Below, piece by piece: positions 1-11,200 of a stretch of DNA of 64,000 nucleotides. The notes beneath the pieces were generated by a model. It ran no database searches. It was not told the origin of the DNA and saw only the letters and a list, made by a program, of their open reading frames with translations. A program made the position numbers and the translations under genes. Within the stretch, counting starts at the first letter, position 1; each line of letters starts with the position of its first letter. Origin of the DNA: Malurus cyaneus samueli (lineage: Eukaryota; Chordata; Aves; Passeriformes; Maluridae); NCBI GenBank assembly GCA_009741485.1, contig CM019217.1, positions 45,343,921 through 45,407,920 of the forward strand, in the 5' to 3' direction.

Positions 1-113
1 AAAGAACAGCAACCCACTAGGCTAGATGCCAGATATTGTCCCTTCACCCAGAGGACAAATAATGTTTTTTAACTAATATCTTTAAATTAACCCCCTGAAC
101 ATGCCCATTGCTG

Positions 114-220
114 TGACATCACTCCTAAGTGACGCCCAGGCCTAAATACGGCTGTAAACAGGAATCGTTCCCATGGGAGTCACACTGGCTATAAATACAG
201 CACCAGGGGAGCGCTGAGCA
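114..220 (+). promoter_or_regulatory. HOPX: HOPX core promoter with TATA box
   Basis: A good TATA box (TATAAATA) lies at 190-197, about 50 bp before the first-exon splice donor at 249. Transcription would start near 220. An ATF/CRE-like TGACATCA sits at 114-121. The start site is inferred from TATA spacing only. Unlike the other genes here, this promoter is not embedded in a dense CpG island, which fits a tissue-restricted gene. Confidence 0.6.
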
Positions 221-521
221 GCCTGCAGCTTCCTGCCAGCTGAGGATGGTGAGTGAGGCAGCTCCGTGCTGGGCACTGCTGGCATGTGGTGGCTGCACTG
301 AGGAGCTGAGACAGGAGGTGCTGGGAGCTGGCACTCCCAGCTGAGCTCCCTGGCATGTCTGCGAGAAGGGAGTCGTGCCCTGCCGCAGGCAGAGGCCTCT
401 GGGGAGGGAGAGCTGGTGGGAACAGGGATGGCAGATCTGGGGCTCAGCAAGTGTGGCCCCACTGGCCATTCCCAGCTTGAGCAATGACAGCGGCCCTTCT
501 CCGCAGTGCCTGGCCCCATAG
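220..521 (+). other. HOPX: HOPX 5' exon and short upstream ORF formed by splicing
   Basis: The inferred first exon ends at 248 in an ATG that directly abuts a strong donor (gtgagt, from 249). The next acceptor is the AG at 505-506. Joining the two gives a five-codon upstream ORF (M-C-L-A-P, stop at 519-521) that ends 23 nt before the main HOPX ATG at 545. Exon 1 was inferred from the TATA position and the donor, so its 5' end is approximate. Confidence 0.5.
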
Positions 522-544
522 GCCTGCCCCAGGAGGAGATAGCC

Positions 545-3073
545 ATGGAAAAGCCAGTGATTCCCACTGAGGAGCAGCTGGAGATCCTGGAGCACCACTT
601 CTGCAAGGTGAACAAGCATCCTGACCCCACCACGCTGTGCCTCATCGCAGCTGAGACCGGGCTGTCCGAGGAGCAGACCCTGGTGAGTGTGTGCCCCTCA
701 TCCCTCCCATGGCACCAGCCCTGCTCCCCCTGCATGCCCCTGTGCCCCACACACACCCTCCACATCTCCTGCCTGTCCTGTCCTGTCCTCTCTCTGTCAC
801 ACACCTGCACCACGTGTCCCCCACACAGGCTTCCTACAGCAGCCCCTGCCCCTCTCACTCTGCCCCCACACCGCCTGCACTCCTCTGTGTGCCCCGGGTG
901 CTCCCTGCTCGCATTCCCTGCACTGCTGTGCACCCTGCACGCTCCTTACTGCACCCACAAGCCTCCTCTGCACCTCTGCAACCCCCGGCACACCCCTAAC
1001 CCCACACTGCACCCACTGAGCTCTACTGCAACACAGCCCCTCCCTGTACCCCACATCCTTCCTGCACCCTGCGTGTTTCTGCTCCGGAATATACAACCCA
1101 TGCAGGCTGTTCTTCCAAACTATTTCTGATAGTCTTGGATGCACAAACTGGTTTTTAAGTTCTGAAGAAACTACAGTAATCTTCAAACAGATACAGGATA
1201 GATGCAATTCCTGCAGGATGTGCTGCAGGACACGCTCAAGCTGTGCACCTTCCCCTCAGTGTCCCCAAACCCAGATGTCAGGCAAGTCTGTCAGCCTCTC
1301 CAGGAGATATGGAGGCCTCCAAATACCCCACCATAGGGACAGCTGCCACTGGCTGGGAATTCCAGCCAGCCCTGCGCTCCCTCTGGCTACCTGCAGGCTA
1401 CCATGGGCGGCAGAAGCAAACGGCTTCTTCCCAGTTCCTTCAGGTGGCAGTGCAGCTCATTGTGATGCAGGTGTTTACTAGACCCACAGCAGCGTTTATG
1501 GGTATAGAAAAGAAATCCAGCCCACTGGGAAAATAGCAGCAGTTTGCAGAAAGCTGCCAAGCCTGGCTCTCCCACAGCAAAGCCAAAGGAATAGAGAAGC
1601 CGAGCAGGCAATGTCAGCATTTAGCCTGTCCCAGGGAAAGATGCTGGGACAGCATCCATTGCACTGACAGTCCTTGGCTGGAGTGGACTGTGCCTTGGTG
1701 ACAGGCAAGTATCAATCACAGTTGTTTGAGGCAGCAAGGAGGCAGTAGCCCTAAAATACCTTTTTCTCCATAGAGATGGCACTGTTCCTTTTTTTTTTTT
1801 CCTACAGCAAGTTGTAAACAGGCCATATATGCCTAGGCCACCACAGTAGATGTCTTAAAATCTTCCCTGATAGCCATCTTTTTCCACTAATTTAGAATGC
1901 TCCCAGAGATCTGGAGATGAAGGTCATGTTAGGGACAGGATCAAGACTGAGGTGGTGAGCTGCAAAGGGCCTGCATTGCGCAGAACACAGAGAATCGTCG
2001 CTCCTGACATCTGGAGTGCTCTATGGGCTAGAAATAGCAGCCATTTTAATAAAAAATTCAGTAACAATGAGATGCAAAGAGGAGATGATGGTTTAGGACA
2101 GAAAGTGAAATTTTCGGGAGGAGGCCAGTGACTGGATGTGATCAAAAGCAATATGAGTGCAAGAGACACTTGTAGAGAGCACCGTGGTCGTATCATTACT
2201 GACCATAATAGCTTCAAAAATAGCTATGAACAAATATAGCAACAAAATGAGCTGCAACAAAAGGAATCACTGGCACACTGCCAAACAAAAGGCTGAGCTA
2301 TGCTTCCGGCACGAGTTATATCCCTTTTCTTACTTTTCTTCTTAGGTAGTGTGGCTTTATCAGGTGCATTTTATCTAATATTTTTAATTGTGGCTGTGTT
2401 GAAGTGCTATCAGCAGCTCTTGGAGTGGGCTTGCAGCAGATAATTTACTATAGATGTAGTACAAAGTTACTAACATGGACATGCATATCGCTTAAAGACT
2501 AAGACAATTTTTAAACAATATTTAAAATATATTTGTTCTTACATTTGTTGAGAGCCACTGTGCTGTTCCTCTCATGCTTTCTGAAATAGGTGAGCTTCTG
2601 ATTCCTGTCAGTTTTGGATCTGCAAGTGATTGTTTCACTGCTCCAGTCTTTTAAACAGGCACAATCAGCTCCTTATCCAATCTCTTACTCTATTTGAAAG
2701 AAGAACCTGGACTCATAGCAATTAAAAAAGGACTCACCCTTGCTGTCAAGGTCTAAAGTGAGCATGACAAATGAATTTGAAAGAGGTGCACACATTATAG
2801 ACCATTCAGCCAGGAGTGACTGTCCTGCTGCCTGTACTGCTTGGGGACAGCACCTTGCTACAAGGCAGCAGCACCACGAGGTGCTGGTCCCCTCACCTGG
2901 TCCCATGTGCTGACCACATCTGCACCTTTAGCAAAGTTATTCAGAGGGTTTTCTCAGCCTAGTGCACTCAATCTCTGTTTTGTCCTTCTCTCCAGAAATG
3001 GTTCAAGCAGCGCCTGGCAGAGTGGAGGAAGTCTGAAGGGCTGCCCTCAGAAAGCGGGTCTGTCAGGGACTAG
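545..3073 (+). CDS. HOPX: HOPX, homeodomain-only protein (atypical homeodomain cofactor)
   Basis: Two coding exons, 545-682 and 2996-3073, joined across a phase-0 GT-AG intron, give a 71-residue protein; the family is usually about 73. The ATG at 545 has a strong Kozak context (gccATGg). The homeodomain includes the HOPX hallmark KVNKHPDPTT (residues 21-30), then LIAAETGLSEE and helix-3 WFKQRLAEW. Canonical homeodomains read WFQNRRAKW there, so the DNA-contacting residues are missing, as is known for HOPX. In other vertebrates HOPX does not bind DNA but recruits HDACs and modulates SRF and SMAD activity in heart, lung and stem-cell contexts. The C-terminus is GLPSESGSVRD. Position 46, at the exon junction, is Leu where I recall Gln in human. 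HOPX is tail-to-tail with SPMAP2L, as in mammals. Confidence 0.95.
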
Positions 3074-3394
3074 AGGATGCTGCTCCAATTCCCTCGCCTC
3101 TTATAAAGGATGGTGAAGTTCTTCAGAATGGGTTTCCTTGGGGTTCTTCTGTTGCAATAGGTTGTGCGATATAAAGTAATACTCTGCTATTTAATGTTTT
3201 ATTTAACATGTACATAATCAGAAAAAAACCCCCATTTTATATATATATATAAACACGTGTGTGTATACGTTTGATGGCTGATAACCTGTCTAGTGATTCC
3301 AATCCATTAGCAGCAGCTGCACAAGGAAAGGCCATTTAATACCCTTGTCCCAGGCTTGCAGAAAAGTTGCCACATGTTCAAATATAGAGGAAGA

Positions 3395-3400
3395 AATAAA
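3395..3400 (+). terminator. HOPX: Candidate HOPX polyadenylation signal
   Basis: AATAAA occurs about 320 nt after the HOPX stop codon and is the first canonical hexamer on the + strand after the gene. Longer 3' UTR forms using later hexamers near 3.67 kb are possible. Confidence 0.5.
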
Positions 3401-3420
3401 GATTCCTTTTGCTTACAATC

Positions 3421-5081
3421 CCCAGAGGCAAAGTATGTGTGCTAGCTTTAAGGTACAAATGATCCAGAGAGTAGGGCATCTGGAAAACTGGGCACGTTGT
3501 TCAAGTGACCTTGTTTGGCTCAGCATACCTGAATCAGCTCTGGATACTGGCAAGCCAAGTGTCTACACCATAATCAGACCAAGCCAAGCATCCCTTGAAT
3601 GTCTCTTTTATCTTTCTGCTAAAGGTGACCAAATAGAAAGAACTTGTGGTTTGTTTTGGGTTTTTCCCAATGCAATAATAAAAACCCAACTTCTTTTGAT
3701 GAGAGGAGTTGTGTTATGTCCCTGCTTGTGCTCCCTGCCCCAATGACAGGAGGCAGACTCCTTTCTCCAGGAGGGCAACATTTCTCCCAGACAACCTCGG
3801 TGGGTACTGTGGGTTGTCCCTCTTGCCACAGGGACAGACACGGGCAGCCTTGTCTCCTAGGGCACCTGTGAGTCCATGCATGGCAGCCCACACAGCCCCA
3901 CCTAATCCCGGGGGTGGCTGGTGGTGCAGGAGTTCCCCCACAGGGTGGGGACTTGAAGGGGAGATCCCAGTCTCCTGGCCATTGTCATGCCTGAGGAATG
4001 CAGCTGAACTGGGGCTCTTGCACAGCGTCCAAACTCATCCATCCTGACACAGGACAATGCCTGCTCTAAAAATAACCAGCATCATTGCCCAGTGACCTTA
4101 CCTTGTTCAAAAGACTTCAAAAGTCCTCTGCTTAGTGGATTATTTATGGAATCAATGAATGGATCCTCTGATTAATCCCCTTCTGGTTTGTGGTCACCTG
4201 CCTCTTCTCCTTTGAAAGAAGAATCAGCTTAACACAGGGAAGATTAAAATACATTGGCCCTGAAACTGCCATATGCTTTCAGTTGTGGCTTTTGTCCCTT
4301 ACTGGTGAGCATTTCTTGCCTCAGTATCTCCAGCCTGTCGCCATTGGTTGGGCTGCCAGTGCAAAACACACTGACCTTGTAGGAAACAGATAAAAGCATT
4401 CTCCCTTGTGCCATGTCCCAGACAGGCTATGTTCCCCTGCAATCCAGCTGCCAAACTGACTCACACCCAGACCTGACTGGAGCTCAGAATTCGTTCTGCA
4501 GACTCTGGCATCAATACCTGTTATCTGCTTAGCCTTTGAAATGTGCCTTCTGTCTTACACTGAGGGGAATTCTGGTTTTTTTTTTTGAGGTAGCATCCAA
4601 AAATTCCAATGCAGAACTCTCTTTCTTTGCCCAGTGTCGCACAACTGAGTATCGGAACCACACAGATTTAACCCAGATGTGTAACTGGACCTGCCTGTTC
4701 TCCAGGCATTTGAGAAAACAGGCCCCAAACCCAAGCCATACACTGTAGTCTTTTGTGTTTCTGTTTCTGTCACAAGCACAAAACTTTTGAGTGTCAGTAA
4801 GGAGATGTTTCAACTTTACGAGAAATTTTAAGCCCAAATTCAGGAGCTGTGTTGAATCAGCTTACTGTGTGCTCTTGGGTTTGGTTTGCCACACTTCTCT
4901 GTGTAAAAGGACAGTTCCTGTGCTACCAACTGCCAGCAGTTCTTTCATTACTTCTTAAACTATTACACCAAAACAATCAAGACAGAAACTCCAAACATAA
5001 CCCATCCCAAGGAGTGAGTCTTCCCACATTAGGTCAAATTCTGTCAATTTTCCCTGATGACTGTTTTAAAGGAATGATGAC
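3421..5081. other. HOPX-SPMAP2L intergenic stretch, no gene seen
   Basis: This is the tail-to-tail interval between the HOPX and SPMAP2L polyadenylation signals. Open frames here are short and show no recognisable domain or splice-site support. Some of it may be extended HOPX 3' UTR. No interspersed repeat was recognised. Confidence 0.5.
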
Positions 5082-5087
5082 TTTATT
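5082..5087 (-). terminator. SPMAP2L: SPMAP2L polyadenylation signal
   Basis: The plus-strand TTTATT reads AATAAA on the minus strand, about 140 nt downstream of the SPMAP2L stop codon at 5227-5229. The position fits a short 3' UTR. Confidence 0.65.
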
Positions 5088-5226
5088 TGAATTTCCAAAA
5101 AGTGCTCTTGCTGAGTGCTGCCCCTGCGCTGTGTTCAAGTAGATTTTCCAGCCACGGCACAGCCCAGAGAGAGATGTTGCAGAGGGTGATGTGGGCAGCC
5201 GGAAGGAACATTTTTGGGGGAGCTTC

Positions 5227-8200
5227 TTAGCGTCTGACAGGTTGAGCAAGTTCGTTGAGCCGTGGAGTACAAACTGCCTTCTTAGCAGCCTCCTTCACTT
5301 TGAATGCATCTGGGTTGAATGACAGGCCCAGACGAGGTCTGGAGGAGAGAGGGTAAGGATGGTCAATCCTGACTGGAGCAGGGACAGCTGTCAGCTGCCT
5401 GCCAGCTGCCACACCTCCACCTAAGCCTGCCCTTCCCTGTCGAGGGAGGACCAAGGAAGCCACACCTCTGCTGCTGTCATCAGGAGAGACATCTCTCTCA
5501 GCCACCACAGCCAGGCATTCCCTCATCCTCTGTGAAACATCCTCCCCAGCACTCCCGGCGGGCTGGATGGAGGCCAGCCGCATCATGCTGGGCAACATGA
5601 ATGTGCTACACTGTGCCCTTTGCCAGTTGATTGCTTTTTACAATTGCAATTAATAAGAAGTGCCAACCAGTAATTCCTCCCGGAATTAGAAAATTCTCGG
5701 TCTTCTCTTTTGACTCTCCTTCCACCTCAAAAGGGCTTTTAAAACTGCAATCCATGTAGCATTAACACATCCAGACATATAAAATTCATGCATTTTGGAA
5801 GTGGAAGAGCAGTAGCCTAATTTCTCTGGCCAAACACAGATCAACAAGGTGTCATGAGCCACACAAAATGGGATGGAAGCTGATCATTTCCCTGTGACAG
5901 GGAAACAGAACTTACCTTTTTGCAGGCTGGGCCAGCTCCAGAAGTCTTGGTGTAGCCACTGCACGCTTGGCAGCCTCGGTCACGGGCCACTCAGGATCAC
6001 GTGGAGGTGCAAACTTGGCAGGGACTGGTTTTGGCTTAGCCAGCTCAATGGTTCGGGCACTTGCAACTGCCTTCTGAGCTGACTTGGAAACCTGTGGAGA
6101 AATGGGGAGGAAGGTCCTTACAGGTGCTCGTGGCATTCAAGGGTCGTCAGCCTGTAACTAACTCAGAGTACCCAGGTTCACAGCCACTGATCACACACAG
6201 ATGGGACACAATGCTGTCCTCATCTGTTTGGCACCAGACAAACCGCAGGAGGAGAAATCACTGCCTGCCCAGTCCCACAGCCTGCCCTACAGCCTCCTCT
6301 TACTCACAGCCCTTTGTCCAACCCACCCCCAGCTCTGGAGATACCAGTTAGATGCTGTTCCACCTCTCCCCATCCCCACAAGTGCAAGCTAGGCTTAGCT
6401 CTGCAATTCTCTGGGGATATCTGCTATGAGTCAGTTCATGCTCTGCATGGAGCACAAGTCCTGCTTTCCAGCTCAGGAAGCAGCTACGCCAGCCTCACGG
6501 AGCAGCACAGCCAGGACTGCCATGAAGAGAGCCACGAGTGACCGAGCACCCGTGTCCTCTCCTCTGCCAAGAGTCCTGTCCGTGTAGGGTCCTGGGTGAT
6601 GCTGCCTTACCGGAGGGACAAGAGAAGCAGGATGGCTGTGCGTAGAGCAGCAGGGCAGCTCCCTGATCAAGGGCTCTGCGAGTTGCTGGACCCGCACCGT
6701 TGCATTGGCTGAGATCGCAAAGCTGGAAACTGGTACTGGCACCTGCATGGGTCCAGAATGGGGGAGGGATGTGCAGACATCCCTCTGATGTACTGTACTG
6801 AGCTTGTACAGTAACCCACAGGGACATGCTCCCTCTTCACATGGATGAGCATCCCAGCATCCTTCCTCTGCAGACATGGTTACTCTTACTTTTCCAGAAC
6901 CCATTATTTTTCTTTCACTGGAACTATTAGGTTCTATTTGGTGCTGTGGGGATCCCCCACCTGTCGCCCACTCAGAGCCAGGAGGGGAGTGCCTGTAATG
7001 AGAGCCCGTGTAGCCAGGTAAAAGTGCAGAGAAATTTCTTTCATGTTTTTTATATTCACCCTCCTGGCTGAATTAAATAACTTCCCTGCTTCCCTGGAGA
7101 GACACTCAGATTTCAGGGTAAACTCAGTGGTACAGTTAACTGCATTTCCACAGAAAAAATTATTAGTTCTCCAGCAGGGGACTTCTTCCCCTATTTTGTC
7201 ACAGGGTTACTGTTGCCCAGTCCTGCTCCAGCCCAGCCTCCCATTTCCTAGCCCCAGAGGCTGCATCCAGAAGACCTAGCCTTTGCCATGGAAATGAGTG
7301 TAATCTGAGATTGCTCCAAGCCCTTTCACCCCTGCCAAAGCAATGACCCACCTAAGAGAAAAAGTTCAGAAAAATATCTCTAAACTAGGCTTCTGGTAAA
7401 ACACAGTTAAAATACAGTGTTTGCTATCTCATACCCCCTGTGTGCATGGATAGGAGCCCAGCTGTCCAACTACAAACATGACTATACTCCCTAAGAGCTA
7501 AACACGCCACTTCTATCAGATTTTTCCACTTTCCCAGGCTGTTTTGTCAGAGGATGCAGCCCAGATGCCTCCATTGGCTCTTCTGATATACGAGGCTGCT
7601 CCAACCTGGCTGTTTTTTGTCTCCCAGCAGATTTGCAAAGACAACATTCCTCTCTGCAAAGGCAGTTTCTCTCAGTGATATAAACCCCAGCAAAAGCAGA
7701 CAGTTTCTCCCCTCCAGAGCACACACTGGGCACATCCAGGAGTAGGACACAGGGTGCAAAAACTCCTCAGGACAGTTTGCTGCATCCCTGTAGCCTCCAA
7801 ATCTCACTCAACCTCCTCCTCACCTCTCTGGGTGGCACGAAATCTGGGTGCACTGGCTTTGGCCGAGCAAGCTCCACAATGCGCTCGGAGGCAGTGTAGT
7901 TCTGCGCAGCCTGGGACACAGACCAGTCAGGGGTCTCACGGGATCTGGAAACAGAGAGTCATGGCACTGCCACTCACAGATGTTCCCCACTTGTGCTGCA
8001 GCTGGGAGGTCTAAACCTCACATTTGCAGCAGTAGAAGGCAGTTTTGTCTCACAGTCATTTCCAGTGCAGAACTCATCCCATGAGAGTCCAGAAATTCTA
8101 AATCCAGCAGAGACGCTGTTCCGCATTTTGCCTTTCATTCACTCATCGTCTGTTTCTGCATTTATTACTTTGAAGCTGCCCTGATGCTACCAGGCCCAAG

Positions 8201-11200
8201 GCCCTACCTTCAGCACCCTCTAGGCTTTGTGGCCTCTCACCTGTACTGCAGGAAATCCGGGTGGTATTTTTTAGGTTCAGACAACCTCAGCAGGCGTTCA
8301 GAAGGGTAGCCAAACTTCGCTAGCGGTGCGCGCCCACCAAACACTGGCTTGCACCTGTACAAAAGAAGGATTTTGAGGAATAGCAAGTTAGCAAAAGGCA
8401 ACTGAAAGAGAACATGATCCTGGCAGATAGCATCCTAAGTTTGGTTAAACATCCATGCCTGCTGCGTATACAGTTTCATCTCCATTCTCACTGCTAGGGA
8501 ATGAGACTAGCAACCACCATCCTGACTCCAAAAGAGCTTCATCTTCAATAGAGCTACAGATGGCTTGCTTCGAGCAATGCAGCATCACCCAGCACCACTA
8601 CCATTTGTACTTTTTACATCACTTTTCACTCCAATGCTGAAACAATGCCAAAACGTGGTCCAGTTTTTCAACATGCAGTGACAGCAGAGGTTTTCTTCTT
8701 TCTCACCTTCTCTCTCAAGGCAAGAGACCTGCATTCCTTCCAGCAGCAGAACGCTGCAAGACTTCTCTGTTCCTAACCTTATCTTGAAGGTTTAGGTCAA
8801 ACTCCAAGAGGATGCAGGAGATCATTAACTGTGTCCAGGTGCCTGGCTGGGCTGCACCAGCCCCACTAGGGCAGGGAACACTCTAGGGACAGTTCCTCTG
8901 TACTCACAGGTGCAACGCACACATTCCATCAAGGAATGAATGCATGCACATGATGTCTACTTAAACTAAATCAGAGATGTTGGATGGATATTTTTGTTAC
9001 AGCAGACAAACACGCTCCCTTGTACTTGGAGACTGAGATCAAGACATGCTCCTTTGGCAGCTGATGGGAACCCAGAGCTCTAATCAAACCAGCAACTACG
9101 TGCTGCAGAAATCTTTCCCACAGCTGGGAAGTGGGTATGAGGAAATAAAAGGCCATCAAAATTTAGCACTCCCAAGTTCCTCCCCATTCGGAAGTCAAGC
9201 ACTCAGGGTGACTATGCTCCCAAAGCACTTTCTTCCCTGCTACAGCTGGCCCCTGCTCCATGTACAAAATGACTGGTGAGTTTCAGTGCCATGGAGCTAC
9301 CTGTGGGGCAGCCTTTTTGGGAGTGGAGATGGCATCTCCCTTTTCCCTGGGAGCAAGTATGCCCACCCAGAAAACATGCTCTGAGCTACCTCCTTCCCCA
9401 GGATGGGTAACCACGTCACTGACCTGCACGGATACTTGCTATAATCTTTCTTGGGCTTGGACAGTGACAATATTCTTTTAGATGGTCGAGCTGTCATAGC
9501 ACCATCGGAGAGGGGCCATATCGTCTCTTGGTTTCCCCACACAAGCCTAGCAAGAACAGCAAGGTCATGAAATTTTAGAAACATGCACAAGCATGAAATG
9601 TGTTTGCTAGGGCTACCCTTCCCTGCTTAGGATGGAACACACACACACACGCACACACACACACGCCCTATGGCTCCCCATAGCTGCAAAGTGCCACTAC
9701 CACCCCCTGAGCATTCACTTTCTGTGGCACTGAATTTCCCAACATTCTCTTGCTGGCTGTTGTCAACTAAAAAAGAAAAATCTTCAAGTGATAGGTCTGG
9801 TTTTAGTTACCAGTGGATGTGCAGAAAGGGTCATTTCATTACATCTCTGAAACCCCTGGGGGAGTTTCATGATTGCATTTTTTTTGCCTCACCATTATCA
9901 GCTAACTACACCACAGGCACGGCAGTAAAAATAAATAATGTTACTGTGAGGGTGTGCCATGGAAAGTGGGTGAGGTTTTACAGCAGGTTAGTGGCTACTC
10001 TCCTGTGCCTTGGGCAAATTTGCAGTTGCTCATCCCTCACTGAGAGGCCATGGTGGGAGAGGGTACCAGGGTAATCAGGACAGGGAACAGCAAGGCAATG
10101 GGTTTGTGGAGCCTTTTTTGAGACCCATACAGATAATGAAGATGTTATCTAGGGACTGTTGCCCTGGCTTGTCAAGCTGTAGCTTCATCACATGCAGACA
10201 GCAACTCTGTTCCTAAAGCTGGACTCTGTCCTCCAGGATACAGCAGCCTGTGGCTCCCTTGCTCCAGTCACCTTGCACCACACACACTCCTATCCTGCAA
10301 CACCTCAGCTGGGCAGCTTGCATCAGATGGGGCAACAAAGGCAAGGCTCGAGCCAAGCCCAGTTTTTTGATTGAAAACTGGAAAGAGCAAATTGGGGGGA
10401 GCCCTCCAAGCATGAAACATCTCAGTCTGCATTTCTGGAGACAGAGGGGAAAGCAGCAGCAAGACAAAGGGCAAGGTTCTCTGTCTGAGCCCCGTCAAAC
10501 CCCAACCCTAGAGCAAGGGGAGCACCTGCTTACCCGGGACTGCTTTCACCATGTTGTCGCTTGGGTTCTGCAAGTAGATGGAGCCTGTCAAAATTGCAGA
10601 AGAGGACAAATATGCCATTAAACACACAGTTAAACCAAAGCATAAGAAGCTAATGCTGTACTCAAAGCCTTATAAACACTCTCAAACTCCCCTGCTTTTG
10701 CCTCCATTCTCTTGAGAGAGTGTTTTTAAGAACCTCTCTCTTCAAGTACTTTCCATCAATTTAATCTGGCAAACTCACCAGCCCATGAATTTTGGTGTTT
10801 CTCTTGGACTGCTGAGACATGGCAACTCTGCCCTCACCACAAGGTCCCTGGGAAATGGCTAGGAGAGTGGGATGAAACTTTTCTGGCCAATAACATACCA
10901 TGAAACCTCAGAGGGTGGGAGAGGGATGATCTCCCAGCCTATGGGAGCCCTGATGAACAAACACCTGTTATCACCACTTTTGTGGTTTATTAAAAGGCAC
11001 CACGGAGGCAGCACTGTGTTCCCACATGGCTTTAGGAGCGTATTTTATTTCAGTCCATTTAGCACAGAGATCCTAGATGCTATAGAGACACAGGAATATA
11101 CATGATCTCTGCCCTAGGAGCAGCTCTGGAGAATTTTTTACTGAATATACAATGGACCAAAACCTTTCAGGAAGATCACATATCACCGCTGAGACCTGAA

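Noticed and set aside
506..1129. Long + strand frame continuing from HOPX exon 2 into the intron
   Set aside because: It reads through a clear donor (gtgagt at 683) into low-complexity C-rich intron, and its apparent start is a GTG. The real CDS is 545-682 joined to 2996-3073.
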